Made by a program: the position numbers and the translations under genes. From an uncultured Ruminococcus sp. (GTDB lineage Bacteria > Bacillota > Clostridia > Oscillospirales > Acutalibacteraceae), in contig UQCF01000013.1 in NCBI GenBank assembly GCA_900539465.1, positions 1-64,000 on the forward strand: a DNA stretch of 64,000 nucleotides, read 5' to 3'. Of the stretch, positions 24,655 to 34,029 are shown piece after piece. The notes under the pieces are model-generated. The model saw only the letters and a list, made by a program, of their open reading frames with translations. It was not told the origin of the DNA and ran no database searches. Position 1 is the stretch's first letter; every line of letters starts with the position of its first letter.

Positions 24655-26013
24655 TCAACGATCCAAAATATCGCGCAGGTCGTGCAGACCGTGTTCCACA
24701 GTTACAACAATAACACTGTCACCCACTTGTATGCGGTCATCGCCTCGGGGAATGATTATCTGGTTGCCGCGCGTTATGCAGCATATCAAAAGATTGGGCT
24801 TGAGCCGAAGCTTTGAAAGCGGTGCGCTCGTAATGGTTGAAGCCTCATGTACGGTGAACTCAAGCGCTTCAACGCGGTCGTCAAGTATTCTGTAAAGAGT
24901 TTTGACATTGTTGCCCGCCGTGTTTTGCAAAGCGCGGATATACTGAATAATAAAATCGCAGGTTATATATTTGGGATATATCGCACTGCCTATGTCAACG
25001 CCCTCAAGTATATCGTCAAACTCAAGTCGGTTGATTTTGGTTATTATTTTTGCCCTGCTGTGCTTTTTGGCAAACATAGAGAGAAGCACGTTTTCTTCAT
25101 CAAGATTGGTAAGCGCAACAAACGCTTCGCTTGCAGGCAAGCCCTCTGATAAAAGAAGCTGCCTGTCTGTGCCGTCGCCGTTTAAAATCGTGGCATCGGG
25201 CAGCATCTCTGCAAGGCTCTCGCAGCGCGAATGGTCGCTGTCAACAATTCTTACTCTTATGCCGTGCTCAATCAAATCTTTGGCAAGGTAATATCCTATT
25301 GTTCCGCCGCCGACTATCATGGCATTTCTGACCGGTCTTGTCTGTAAATTGAGCTTGTCGAAAAACGACGGCGCCCTCTCCTGCGGAGTAAGTATGGTTA
25401 CAATGTCATCGTCTTCAAGCGAAAAATCACCGCTCGGAATAATGACGTCCCGTCCGCGCTCAACGGCACAGAACAGCACATCCTTGCTTATTTTTGCCGG
25501 CAGGTCTTTAAGAGGCATGTTTTCTATGCCGCTGCCCTTGGGCAATTTGAATTTTATAAGCCTTACTCTGCCGTAGGCAAAGGTGTCTATTTTGCTCGCG
25601 GCAGGGAAACGCAAAAGGCGCGAAATCTCACGCGCCGTTGCAAGCTCGGGATTTATTATAGTCGAAATAGTAAGCTGCTGTTTGATAAAATCCAGTTCAT
25701 GGCTGTATATGGGGTTGCGAACACGCGCTATGGCGTGGCAGTGACCTGCTTTTTTTGCAAACATTCCGCACAGCAAATTGAGTTCGTCCGATCCTGTCAC
25801 GGCTATGAGAACGTCGGCGTCCTCCATACCTGCCTCGGTGAGAGTGCCGATAGAAGAGCCGTTGCCGACAATGCCCATAACGTCATAAGTCTCTGTTATG
25901 CGGGCGATTTTTTCGGCATTAGTGTCTATAACCGTTATACTGTGCCCCTCATCGCTTAGTTGCCTTGCAAGAGCCGTACCGACTTTGCCGCAGCCGACAA
26001 GGATAATTTCCAT
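24655..26013 (-). CDS. trkA: Trk potassium uptake regulator TrkA
   Basis: 452 residues with two RCK units: Rossmann domains VGCGKVGTALARQL (about 6-19) and VGGGTIGYYLAKDL (about 234-247), each followed by a TrkA-C domain (about 140-220 and 370-452). It binds NAD(H) and nucleotides and gates TrkH. The first gene of the pair, with promoter at 26059-26086. Confidence 0.94.
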   Translation of the reverse strand: MEIILVGCGKVGTALARQLSDEGHSITVIDTNAEKIARITETYDVMGIVGNGSSIGTLTEAGMEDADVLIAVTGSDELNLLCGMFAKKAGHCHAIARVRNPIYSHELDFIKQQLTISTIINPELATAREISRLLRFPAASKIDTFAYGRVRLIKFKLPKGSGIENMPLKDLPAKISKDVLFCAVERGRDVIIPSGDFSLEDDDIVTILTPQERAPSFFDKLNLQTRPVRNAMIVGGGTIGYYLAKDLIEHGIRVRIVDSDHSRCESLAEMLPDATILNGDGTDRQLLLSEGLPASEAFVALTNLDEENVLLSMFAKKHSRAKIITKINRLEFDDILEGVDIGSAIYPKYITCDFIIQYIRALQNTAGNNVKTLYRILDDRVEALEFTVHEASTITSAPLSKLRLKPNLLICCITRGNQIIIPRGDDRIQVGDSVIVVTVEHGLHDLRDILDR

Positions 26014-26058
26014 AAAATAATCACATCCGTTTTGATGTATATTTGACTGACACGCAAT

Positions 26059-26086
26059 ATTATAGCACTAACTTTAAAAAAGTCCA
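26059..26086 (-). promoter_or_regulatory. trkA-trkH promoter
   Basis: On the minus strand TGGACT (26086-26081), 16-bp spacer, TATAAT (26064-26059). The -35 is only moderate. Confidence 0.5.
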
Positions 26087-26109
26087 CTGTTTTTTAATTG
26101 GTGTTCTTT

Positions 26110-27213
26110 TTAAGAAAAAAGCCTTGTCAAAATCCGCTCTGCTTCGTCTTCTCCGAACTCGCCGAGGCATCTTTTAAAGCCGCTGTTGTTTTGCCACCCG
26201 GCGAGAAGCTCCGCCTTTTCTTTTTCGCTGAGCTTCACATCGGGGAAAGGTACAGTGTTTTTGACGGTCGAAATAAATTTGTCTTTTTCGCAGTTAATAA
26301 GAGAGAAAAATTCTTTTGCATATTCGGGGCAGATTTTTTCGCTGTATTCGACAAACGACGGCAAAAATGCGGCGCATGCGGTTCCGTGAGGAACGGAGTA
26401 TGACTCCGACAAAAAATAGCCCATAGCGTGCGGAAATGCCGTCCCCGTTACGCTTATCGCCTCGCCGCCCAAAAGAGAAGCGGAATAAAGCGAGGCTCTG
26501 TCTTTTATATCAAGCTCATTGCCGCCGAGCAGTTTATTGAGCTTTTTAACGATTATCCCCGCACCGTAGACCGCCGCCGCACGCGACATATCGTTTGCGC
26601 CCTTGTTAAAATAGCTTTCTGTGCAGTGCGCGAGTGCGTCAACAGCCGTTGAGCGCGTGAAGCCCTGCGGCAAAGTGAGCATATATTTTGGGTCGCTGAG
26701 CGAAAATGCGGGATAGAGCGAAAAATGTTTTATGCTCTTTTTTCTGCCCGATGAATTTGTGAGCACGCTCACGGCGGTAACCTCGCTCCCCGTGCCCGCC
26801 GTTGTGCCGAGAGCGGCTATCGTAAGCGGCCTGTTTTGCCAGTTTAAAGAGTATAAGCCGTCTTCGTTAAGTTTTGGATTTGCCGCAAACACGGCCGCAG
26901 CCTTTGCAGCGTCAAGGGGCGAGCCGCCGCCTATACCGAGAATGAAATCGGCAGAAATATCTCTTGCCTTTGCGCCTGCCTCCATGCAGGATTTTACGCT
27001 CGGATTTTGGCGCACCTTATCATAAATATCGTATTTAATCGAGTTCTTCTCAAATACGGTGAGCACGTCATCGAGCGCACCGCATATTTTGGCGGACGAG
27101 CCGCCTGTAACTATAAGGCAATTTTTGCCGAGTGACAAAAATTCTTTTGCACTTTTTTCCACTGCGCCGTCACAGCAAAAAACTTTTGTCGGCATAAAAA
27201 ATTCGAGTGACAT
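26110..27213 (-). CDS. Iron-containing alcohol dehydrogenase family protein
   Basis: 367 residues. The NAD-binding motif GIGGGSPLDAAKA is intact. Metal ligands are in DALAHCTESYF, the SVTGTAFPHAMGYF block and SVPHGTACA. Family members oxidise alcohols, lactaldehyde or 1,3-propanediol, or reduce butanal. The substrate is not predictable. ATG follows GGAGGG. It is isolated and divergent from the small gene at 27339. Confidence 0.9.
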   Translation of the reverse strand: MSLEFFMPTKVFCCDGAVEKSAKEFLSLGKNCLIVTGGSSAKICGALDDVLTVFEKNSIKYDIYDKVRQNPSVKSCMEAGAKARDISADFILGIGGGSPLDAAKAAAVFAANPKLNEDGLYSLNWQNRPLTIAALGTTAGTGSEVTAVSVLTNSSGRKKSIKHFSLYPAFSLSDPKYMLTLPQGFTRSTAVDALAHCTESYFNKGANDMSRAAAVYGAGIIVKKLNKLLGGNELDIKDRASLYSASLLGGEAISVTGTAFPHAMGYFLSESYSVPHGTACAAFLPSFVEYSEKICPEYAKEFFSLINCEKDKFISTVKNTVPFPDVKLSEKEKAELLAGWQNNSGFKRCLGEFGEDEAERILTRLFS

Positions 27214-27338
27214 AAAATCCCTCCGACAGTTTTATTTATATATTTTTTGTGGTAAAATAATATCAAACAGCTAACGGAGCAAGAAAAGCTTTCGGCTGTC
27301 TAAAATAATAAAGAGTAAAAGCAAAAGAGGTGCTGCGA

Positions 27339-27536
27339 ATGAGAGAAGAAACGGCAAATATAATTGCAAAATTAAAGCAGAAATATCAAGACGACCCTGA
27401 AGCGGTTGAAATAATAGAAAATGCTATAACGGATATTGAATATATTGAAAACAAAGAGGTCGCAAATAACTATGCAGGTCAATCGTCAATAGGTAAAGCA
27501 CAAGAACTTGAAGCCTTTTTACACGACTGGTATTAA
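27339..27536 (+). CDS. Small conserved-looking protein of unknown function
   Basis: 65 residues from the ATG at 27339, behind AGAGGTG; a GTG three codons earlier overlaps that site and is rejected. It is acidic, rich in Glu, Ile and Ala, helix-prone (INAKLKQKYQDDPEAVEIIE-like), with no membrane helix. The stop is 19 bp before the next gene start, so they may share a transcript. I do not recognise it; it is supported by ribosome site, codon use and position. Confidence 0.55.
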   Translation: MREETANIIAKLKQKYQDDPEAVEIIENAITDIEYIENKEVANNYAGQSSIGKAQELEAFLHDWY

Positions 27537-27554
27537 AAAGAAAGGATGTATTTT

Positions 27555-28160
27555 ATGAACACCAACGCATTGTTTAAAATAAGCTACGGACTTTTTATCT
27601 TGACCGCCGAAGAAAACGGATTTGACAACGGCTGCGTCATAAACACCCTCACCCAGCAAACGGGCAATCCGTGCACCGTCTCTGTCACTGTGAACAAAGC
27701 AAACAAGACCTGCGAAATGATAAAAAGCACCGGCAAATTCAACGTATCGGTTATAAGCGAGAACGCACCGTTTGAGCTGTTTCGCCATTTCGGCTTTCAA
27801 AGCGGCAGAGATACCGACAAATTCAGAGATTACCCAAACAGCGAAAGAGCCGAAAACGGAATTTATTATATCCCCGGTTACACGAACGCATATTTTTGCT
27901 GCAAGGTTAAATCCGTAACCGACCTCGGAACGCATCTTTTATTTATCGCAGAGGTTGAGGACGCGGAAATTCTCTCTGACTTTGAGAGTATGACCTATGA
28001 TTTTTACCATAAAAATGTTAAGCCGAAGCCGCAAAAAACCGAAAAGAAAGGCTACCGCTGCAAAATTTGCGGATATATTTATGAGGGCGAAACCTTGCCC
28101 GAAGATTTTGTCTGCCCTGTTTGCAAACACCCTGCGTCCGACTTTGAAAGAATAGAATAA
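27555..28160 (+). CDS. Flavin reductase-rubredoxin fusion (high-molecular-weight rubredoxin)
   Basis: 201 residues from the ATG at 27555 (AAAGGA 7-9 bases upstream). The N-terminal ~155 residues are a flavin reductase-like split barrel (FKISYGLFILTAE, NGCVINTLTQQTG). The C-terminal ~45 are a rubredoxin, YRCKICGYIYEGE then FVCPVCKHPASDF, with both CxxCG pairs. In Moorella the same fusion (Hrb) passes electrons to a flavodiiron protein for O2 or NO reduction. Here no flavodiiron gene is near. Confidence 0.92.
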   Translation: MNTNALFKISYGLFILTAEENGFDNGCVINTLTQQTGNPCTVSVTVNKANKTCEMIKSTGKFNVSVISENAPFELFRHFGFQSGRDTDKFRDYPNSERAENGIYYIPGYTNAYFCCKVKSVTDLGTHLLFIAEVEDAEILSDFESMTYDFYHKNVKPKPQKTEKKGYRCKICGYIYEGETLPEDFVCPVCKHPASDFERIE

Positions 28161-28249
28161 TTTTCAGCTAAAAAATATAACAAAAATAAAATTTTGTCAA
28201 TACTCGCCGGCGCACTTTACCGAATAAAGCAACGCACAGATAAAATTTG

Positions 28250-28288
28250 ATACCCTGCCCGTTTTCCGCATCGGGCAGGGTATTGTTT
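28250..28288. terminator. Bidirectional terminator, rubredoxin fusion and pyrophosphatase
   Basis: ATACCCTGCCCG pairs with CGGGCAGGGTAT around TTTTCCGCAT, followed by TGTTTTATTT. Confidence 0.85.
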
Positions 28289-28833
28289 TATTTGGTATTG
28301 AGTAATGTATAGAGATTCTTTTTATAATTCTCGAGCGACTGCTCGATTATTTTTATCGCTTCGTCTCTGCCCTTTGCTTCGTCAACGGCAGTCTCTTTGC
28401 CCTCAAGCGATTTATAAACGGAAAAGAAGTGGCGCATTTCTTCATAGATATGCGTGGGGAGCTCATCAATATTTTTATATGTGTTATACATCGGGTCGTT
28501 AAACGGAATCGCGATAATTTTATCGTCCGTTGCACCGCTGTCAATCATAGATATAACACCGATGGGGTAACATCTGACAAGGGTTTGCTGATTTATCTGC
28601 TCAGAACAAAGCACCAAAACGTCGAGCGGGTCTTTATCCTCCGCATAGGTTCTGGGTATAAAGCCGTAGTTTGCCGGGTAGTGAGTCGAGGTATAAAGTA
28701 TTCTGTCAAGCACCATAAGTCCCGTTGCTTTGTCAAGCTCATATTTGTTTTTGCTGCCCTTTGTTATCTCGATAACGGCATAAAAATCCTCGGGTCTTAT
28801 TTTGTCTGCCGCAATGTCATGCCAAATGTTCAT
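28288..28833 (-). CDS. Family I inorganic pyrophosphatase
   Basis: 181 residues. Diagnostic blocks: EITKGSKNKYELDK, YPANYGFIPRTYAEDKDPLD (active-site Asp cluster DxDPLD) and GATDDKIIAIP. Hydrolyses pyrophosphate to drive biosynthesis. Start preceded by GGAGG. It is read alone. Confidence 0.93.
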   Translation of the reverse strand: MNIWHDIAADKIRPEDFYAVIEITKGSKNKYELDKATGLMVLDRILYTSTHYPANYGFIPRTYAEDKDPLDVLVLCSEQINQQTLVRCYPIGVISMIDSGATDDKIIAIPFNDPMYNTYKNIDELPTHIYEEMRHFFSVYKSLEGKETAVDEAKGRDEAIKIIEQSLENYKKNLYTLLNTK

Positions 28834-28885
28834 ATATTTCCTCCGAAATCAGTTTTTATCAGAATATAATTTTTTGCAGGCTATG

Positions 28886-30739
28886 TCAAGCCCTCAGCTT
28901 CGCCGCAAGGATCGATACATCGAACGTGTCCACACGTCTGTCGTTGTTGATGTTTGCCGCGCGGTACATTCTGTAATCGGGGCGTACCTCGCAGTTCACT
29001 ATTTTTTTGAGCAGTGCGAGGTCGTCATTGTCTATATCGCCGTCGCCGTCCACATCGCCTGCAAGTGCTATTCGTGCCGAATCTGTAATTGCACCGAGCG
29101 AGTCGTTAAGCTTCACATAATCGCCGTCAACATTTACTCCGTCATTTTTAAACTGAGAAATAATATAATCCTCGGTCATATCTTCTGTAACGGGGTAAAG
29201 TACGCCGGAGCGAAGGCGCAGAGGTGAAAAATCTTTTAGCCTCAGCGAAACATTATCGGTAAAAGTTTTTATGCAAATGTTGTTATAGCCTGCGGTGAAT
29301 GCATCCATCCAATAGTCATAATCTTTTCTGACGGCGAGGTAGCTCTGACCTTTTTCTGCGCTGTATGAGCGGTTGTGCGCACCGTCAAAGCCGTCCGGGT
29401 ATTCAAGCGGTATGCAGGCGTTGGAGCCGCTCGGAACATTTATTGTAACCACTGCCGCATATCGGGTGCCCATGGGCAGGTCTATATCCTCAGAAAGCTT
29501 CACCGTTTTGTAGCCGCGGTACTGCATAAATCCGCCCTCGGTGTGAACGAGCGCACCGTCTGTCGGCGAGCCGTTTTCGGGCACGTCTTTATAAATTTCT
29601 ATCTCATAGCTCACACTCGGCTGAACCGTGTAAAAAGACACGGCTCTTAGCGTTTCGTGTGATTTTGCCTTAAATACGTTTGCCATGGACATACTCTCGC
29701 ACCCGTCAAGATATGCCCAGCCCTTGTAGCCGAAGCCGTCATACTGATTGTTGTTGTCATAATTCGACGCGCTCTCCATTTCATAAGTCACAAAATAAGA
29801 GAGCGATGTGTCATAATAAGAGAGATAAAAATATCCGCCGTCTCCCCATGAGTCTCCCCACGAATTTTTAACAAGCCACGCGCCGTCGCCGTCGGGCGTT
29901 TTTAAAAAATTATCTTTAGAATATGTGTCGTCCCAGCCGACGATTGCAACCGTGTGGTTTGAATTTGTAACACTGTTTTGATAATATGACGTACTCTCGC
30001 CGAAATTATAGAGATTGTTTATGCTGTAATAAGAAACGGTTATACTGCCGCAGGACATTACGGCGTTTTTTATTCCGTCGCTGTCTGCCGCAGGAATATA
30101 AGACGAATTTTGCAGATGGGCAAATGAAGCGTACCTGTCGCTATCCGGGTAGTTACCCATAAGCACCGGGAAAGCGTAGAACGGCGCGTTCTCTTCGCTT
30201 TGTGCGCCAGACCATCTTGCGAGTGCAAACACCGAACGCACCCAGTTGCCGCCGTCGGTGTAGGGCGAGGGCGAAACAATCCCGTCGCCGTATGTCGGGT
30301 CGTTGCGGTCACTCACAAGGCTTTTAAGGCCGAACCATGTCAAATGCGCCTCTGAAAAATCGAGCGGCTCCGCCTCGGCAAGTCCTTTTTTAAGCATACT
30401 CGTTTCTGCCGCAGAAATTGCCGCGAACGCCCAGCAAGAGCCCGTGCTGTATTGATTTTTTACGCTTGTTACAATCCCCTTTTCGCGCGAGTCGTATTTT
30501 GACGGTAAAGACGCGCCCTCTTCGCCGTCTAAGCTGAAAGAAAAATCGTTTTCTTCTTTCACTTCGCCGTCTTCCCCCACAAGAATATAGTCTCTCATGC
30601 CATAGGCGGAGGAATCGCCCTCCTCCATTTTCACAAAATGCAGCCGGTTTAAAGTGCTTTCGGATTTTAAAGGAACAGATATTGCCGTGAGAAAAGAGAA
30701 TATCGCGCTCATCAAAATGCTGACAGCAGTTTTAAACAC
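28886..30739 (-). CDS. Secreted C1 (papain-like) cysteine protease with C-terminal dockerin
   Basis: 617 residues from a GTG with GGGGGTG upstream. A signal peptide covers about 1-22. Catalytic features: Q96 and Cys102 in GSCWAF, His in NHTVAIVGWDD, Asn in VKNSWGDSWGDGGYF. A lectin-like beta-rich domain (about 320-490) follows the protease. The last ~60 residues are a type I dockerin, DVDGDGDIDNDD and NINNDRRVDTFD, so the protein probably docks on a cohesin. Mature proteases on scaffolds are rare relative to glycosidases. The other end of the dockerin set is the partial gene at 1-615. Confidence 0.92.
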   Translation of the reverse strand: MFKTAVSILMSAIFSFLTAISVPLKSESTLNRLHFVKMEEGDSSAYGMRDYILVGEDGEVKEENDFSFSLDGEEGASLPSKYDSREKGIVTSVKNQYSTGSCWAFAAISAAETSMLKKGLAEAEPLDFSEAHLTWFGLKSLVSDRNDPTYGDGIVSPSPYTDGGNWVRSVFALARWSGAQSEENAPFYAFPVLMGNYPDSDRYASFAHLQNSSYIPAADSDGIKNAVMSCGSITVSYYSINNLYNFGESTSYYQNSVTNSNHTVAIVGWDDTYSKDNFLKTPDGDGAWLVKNSWGDSWGDGGYFYLSYYDTSLSYFVTYEMESASNYDNNNQYDGFGYKGWAYLDGCESMSMANVFKAKSHETLRAVSFYTVQPSVSYEIEIYKDVPENGSPTDGALVHTEGGFMQYRGYKTVKLSEDIDLPMGTRYAAVVTINVPSGSNACIPLEYPDGFDGAHNRSYSAEKGQSYLAVRKDYDYWMDAFTAGYNNICIKTFTDNVSLRLKDFSPLRLRSGVLYPVTEDMTEDYIISQFKNDGVNVDGDYVKLNDSLGAITDSARIALAGDVDGDGDIDNDDLALLKKIVNCEVRPDYRMYRAANINNDRRVDTFDVSILAAKLRA

Positions 30740-30806
30740 TCCGCCACCCCCTTTTTAACATGATAACATAAAATGTGCTTTTAATGCAATCCCGCGTCAT
30801 AAAGCG

Positions 30807-30835
30807 TTGACATTTATAATAAAAAAAGGTAGAAT
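30807..30835 (+). promoter_or_regulatory. Promoter for the YD-repeat-like gene
   Basis: TTGACA at 30807-30812, 17-bp spacer, TAGAAT at 30830-30835. Confidence 0.72.
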
Positions 30836-30869
30836 GTTTTTGTATTTAAAACCGTAGGGAGGATCTGCG

Positions 30870-31667
30870 ATGAACAAACCTGAAATTAAAAAGAATAAGA
30901 AAACAATAATCATAATTGCGGCCGCCGTTGTTGTTGCCGCAGCTGTTGCAGTGCTGATAATCGGCTTTGCGACCGGCCGGTTCGGTTCGATAGGCAAGGG
31001 TAAAGAGGATTATTCCGTATCATGTCAATATGATGAATCCGGCAAAATAGTTATGCAGGAGGATTATTATAACAAAAGAGGCAAGCTCGAATACAAAGTA
31101 GTCAAAGGCTACAGCGACGAAGCAAAAAGCATTTTGATGCAAGAGACTTATGTTGACGCGGACGGCAACACCTTTAAAATCATAAATTATGATGAGGCAG
31201 GCACAATAATGAGCGTTGACGAATACAACAAAAACGCTCAGCTCGTTGTTCAGCATGAATATCTTGAGGGTAAAGACACCGGCAAGTATTTTGAATATGA
31301 ATATAACGACGCAGGTCAGATTATCTGCACAACAGAATATGACAAAGATAAAAACGTGCTCAAAAAAATTCAAAAAGAATATGATGCAAAGGGCAACATC
31401 ACCCTTTATTATGAGACGGACGGCAGCGGAGCACAGCTCTCTAAAACCGTTTATACTTACAACGATAAAGGTCAGGAGATTAAGACCGTTTTTTATGATG
31501 CAGACGGAGAGACCGGTTATGTTGAGTATGAATATGACTCCGAGGGCAGAAAAACCCGCATGAACGAATATGTTGACGGCAGACTTAACAATTACAGAAC
31601 CTATACCTATGATGAAAACGGTGCAGTCAAAGAAGATTTTCACCAGGTAGAGCTCACTAACAACTGA
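30870..31667 (+). CDS. Membrane-anchored protein with YD/RHS-like repeats
   Basis: 265 residues. A Lys-rich start and one strong helix (about 13-34, IIIIAAAVVVAAAVAVLIIG) anchor the rest outside the membrane. About 50-260 is a run of short beta units of the form YD..G....YE.DG, such as CQYDESGKIVMQEDYY, YEYNDAGQIICTTEYD and YEYDSEGRKTRMNEYV, like RHS/YD shells but far shorter than toxin RHS proteins. No C-terminal toxin or PAAR domain is present. Function unknown. ATG after GGAGGATCTGCG. Confidence 0.75.
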   Translation: MNKPEIKKNKKTIIIIAAAVVVAAAVAVLIIGFATGRFGSIGKGKEDYSVSCQYDESGKIVMQEDYYNKRGKLEYKVVKGYSDEAKSILMQETYVDADGNTFKIINYDEAGTIMSVDEYNKNAQLVVQHEYLEGKDTGKYFEYEYNDAGQIICTTEYDKDKNVLKKIQKEYDAKGNITLYYETDGSGAQLSKTVYTYNDKGQEIKTVFYDADGETGYVEYEYDSEGRKTRMNEYVDGRLNNYRTYTYDENGAVKEDFHQVELTNN

Positions 31668-31819
31668 TGAAAAGCAGTGAATTTTAGCTCAATTTGACTA
31701 TCGAACCCAAAAGACGAGCTGCCGCCTCTTGCCGAAAAAAAGAATAACGAAGAGCAAATCAAAATGTGCTTTAACGCATATTATGATGAAAACCGGAAAA
31801 CAATACTCGAATAACAAAA

Positions 31820-31857
31820 CCAAGGCTGTGCCGATTATCGACACAGCCTTTTTTCTA
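31820..31857 (+). terminator. Terminator after the YD-repeat-like gene
   Basis: AAGGCTGTG (31822-31830) pairs with CACAGCCTT (31842-31850), followed by TTTTTCT. The region 31668-31819 holds no gene I can support. Confidence 0.8.
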
Positions 31858-31875
31858 TACCCGACAAAGCGCAAA

Positions 31876-31908
31876 CAGCCGCACTCGGTTTTGAACCGTG
31901 CACGGCTG
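31876..31908 (-). terminator. Possible cstA terminator
   Basis: CAGCCGCACTCGGTT and AACCGTGCACGGCTG pair with few mismatches; in minus-sense RNA the downstream tract is T-poor (TTTGCGCTTTG), so termination strength is uncertain. Confidence 0.5.
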
Positions 31909-31935
31909 CCGCAGGAAGGAGAACTTTATCTGAAT

Positions 31936-33672
31936 TTAAGCGTTTGTCTGAACTTTTTCGCTGTCTTTTTTGCTTGCGAAGTAGCTCTTGAGTGAGTTTA
32001 TAACAATCGTAAGGCCGAGAACAATGAGCAGAACGGCAATGATAAGCTGAAGTCCGTTTGCGATAAATACCGTGCCCCAGCTTGTTTCGCCTGCCGGGAT
32101 TGTTGTTGAAGCTGCAAGCTTTATGGCGTCTATCATAGCGATAAGGCGCTGAACAAGTGCCGTGAAAGTTACGCAAAGCATAATGATAAGGGGCGGGAAC
32201 AGCATTTTGTTGCTGCGGCCTGTGACCTTGAGGAATACGCAAAGAGTAACAAGAACAAGTGCGCTCAAAAGCTGGTTTGCCGAGCCGAAGAGCGGCCAGA
32301 TGTTTGCATAGCCGATTTTGGTAAGAACAAATCCGCAGGCAAGAGTGACGATTGTTGCAAAATATGTGTTGCAGAAAAGTTTGCGCCAGGGCTTTGCATT
32401 TTTCATGTCGTCAACGCTGAAGAGCTCTTGGAAGCTCATTCTGCCTATACGCGCAACAGCGTCAAGGCTTGTGAGGGCAAGTGCCGAAACGCACATTGTC
32501 ATAAATACCGTTGCGGCATAAACGGGCATGCCGAACATCTCAAAGAATCCCGCAATACCGCGGCTGAAAATCTGGAAAGGTGTGCCTTCCGCGGCCGTGC
32601 CGTCTGCCGAAGCCGCAGCACCTGCAACGCAAAGAGCAAGAACGGCGAGGAAGCTTTCGAGTACCATTGCGCCGTAGCCGACTTTGGGCATATCTTTTTC
32701 ATTCTGAATTGTTTTTGAAGATGTGCCCGATGATACAAGGCTGTGGAAGCCCGAAACAGCACCGCAGGCAACCGTTACAAAAAGAATCGGGAAAAGCGAA
32801 CCGAGCTTTTCGTTGTTAAAACCGGTGAATACGGGCAAATTCATTGTGGGGTGTGCAATCAAAAGGCCCAAAACCGCGCCCGCAATCATGCAGATAAACA
32901 TAAAGGTTGTCATGTAGTCACGCGGCTGTTTGAGCAGCCACATGGGCAGAACCGCCGCAAAGAAGATATAAACAAAAACTATGTAACTCCACATTGTCTT
33001 GTCAAGAATTATCGGGCAATACATACCTATTGCAAAAGAAGCAACTATGCAAACAATGCCGAGAACGATTTTCTGCCAGCCCTTGAGGTGGAACTTTCTG
33101 TCTATAAGGCCGAAGATAACGGCAAAGAGCATGAACATGATTGAAACCATACCTGCCGCACCGTTAGACTTAGAAGCGTCCGCGAGTACATTTGTCTCTG
33201 TGTAGGCGTTGAATGTGCCTGCAACCATGTCGGCAAATGCCGCAATAACAAGCAAGGTAAAAAGCCATGAGAAAACAAGGAAAAGCTTACGTCCTGTTTT
33301 GCCGATGTATTTTTCAATCAGCATACCCATTGACTTGCCCTCGTTTTTAACCGAGGCATAAAGTGCGCCGAAGTCGGTAACCGCGCCGAAGAATACGCCG
33401 CCGAGCAAAACCCAAAGCAAAACGGGCAGCCAGCCGAATGCGGCAGCCTGAATAGCGCCGGTTACAGGGCCTGCGCCTGCGATGGAGGAGAATTGGTGAC
33501 CGAAAACAGTCCATCCGTCGGTCGGAACAAAGTCTTTGCCGTTGTTAAACTTAACGGCAGGGGTTTTTGCCTTTGGGTCAATGCCCCATTTTTTTGCAAG
33601 CCAGCGTCCGTAAACCAGGTAAGCGGTAAGCAACACAACGGCCGCAATCAGCACAATAACAAGTGTGTTCAT
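31936..33672 (-). CDS. cstA: Carbon starvation protein A family transporter
   Basis: 578 residues from the ATG at 33672 (MNTLVIVLIAAVVLLTAYL), the family's usual start; a longer reading has poor ribosome-site support. It has about sixteen membrane helices. Family blocks are FGHQFSSIAGAGPVTGAIQA, GAVTDFGALYASVKNEG and GFVLTKIGYANIWPLFGSAN. CstA/BtsT proteins import pyruvate or peptides under starvation. It has a strong promoter and a short leader hairpin. No two-component system is adjacent. Confidence 0.93.
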   Translation of the reverse strand: MNTLVIVLIAAVVLLTAYLVYGRWLAKKWGIDPKAKTPAVKFNNGKDFVPTDGWTVFGHQFSSIAGAGPVTGAIQAAAFGWLPVLLWVLLGGVFFGAVTDFGALYASVKNEGKSMGMLIEKYIGKTGRKLFLVFSWLFTLLVIAAFADMVAGTFNAYTETNVLADASKSNGAAGMVSIMFMLFAVIFGLIDRKFHLKGWQKIVLGIVCIVASFAIGMYCPIILDKTMWSYIVFVYIFFAAVLPMWLLKQPRDYMTTFMFICMIAGAVLGLLIAHPTMNLPVFTGFNNEKLGSLFPILFVTVACGAVSGFHSLVSSGTSSKTIQNEKDMPKVGYGAMVLESFLAVLALCVAGAAASADGTAAEGTPFQIFSRGIAGFFEMFGMPVYAATVFMTMCVSALALTSLDAVARIGRMSFQELFSVDDMKNAKPWRKLFCNTYFATIVTLACGFVLTKIGYANIWPLFGSANQLLSALVLVTLCVFLKVTGRSNKMLFPPLIIMLCVTFTALVQRLIAMIDAIKLAASTTIPAGETSWGTVFIANGLQLIIAVLLIVLGLTIVINSLKSYFASKKDSEKVQTNA

Positions 33673-33755
33673 GATTGTTTCGTCTCTTTTCATAAAACAA
33701 ATTTCACTTCGCACAAACCCCTTATAATACAGGGCTTGTACGATTTATTGATAAT

Positions 33756-33784
33756 ACAATAGTCCTTTGACTTTTATTTGTCAA
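33756..33784 (-). promoter_or_regulatory. cstA promoter
   Basis: On the minus strand TTGACA (33784-33779), 17-bp spacer, TATTGT (33761-33756). A hairpin in the leader pairs 33713-33720 with 33732-33739 (8 bp, one G.U). Confidence 0.7.
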
Positions 33785-34029
33785 TAAGCTTCAAAAGATC
33801 AAGAAAAATTTCGTACAGCATTATAAATTTTGTGCTTCTCAAAAAAAATTTCTTGTGCAAAATGTAAACGATTTATGAACATCAAACGCAAATTTGCAAG
33901 AATTTTTTGTATGTTACGCCAAAATCCGAATTGATTTTTTGTAAATTTTACATAATAAAATAGATCAAAACCGCAAAAAAGAGCGAAAATACCGAGGCTG
34001 CCGAGATTAGAAAAATCAAATATAATAAA
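33785..34029. other. AT-rich intergenic stretch without gene
   Basis: Between the cstA promoter and the deacetylase gene. It has many A/T runs and partial inverted repeats (for example AAATTTCTTGTGCAAAAT near 33845 and ATTTGCAAGAATTTTTT near 33891), with no open frame or recognised RNA. Likely upstream control DNA for cstA plus the 3' end of the deacetylase unit. Confidence 0.4.

Noticed and set aside
15247..31702. TTTTAGCTCAATTTG occurs at about 15248 (nitroreductase promoter) and 31684 (after the YD-repeat gene).
   Set aside because: A 15-base match is expected by chance in 64 kb on two strands with this AT bias; no shared longer flanks.
31729..31995. A possible 88-residue frame between the YD-repeat gene and cstA.
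   Set aside because: It runs through two hairpins, has no ribosome site and extends into cstA on the opposite strand.
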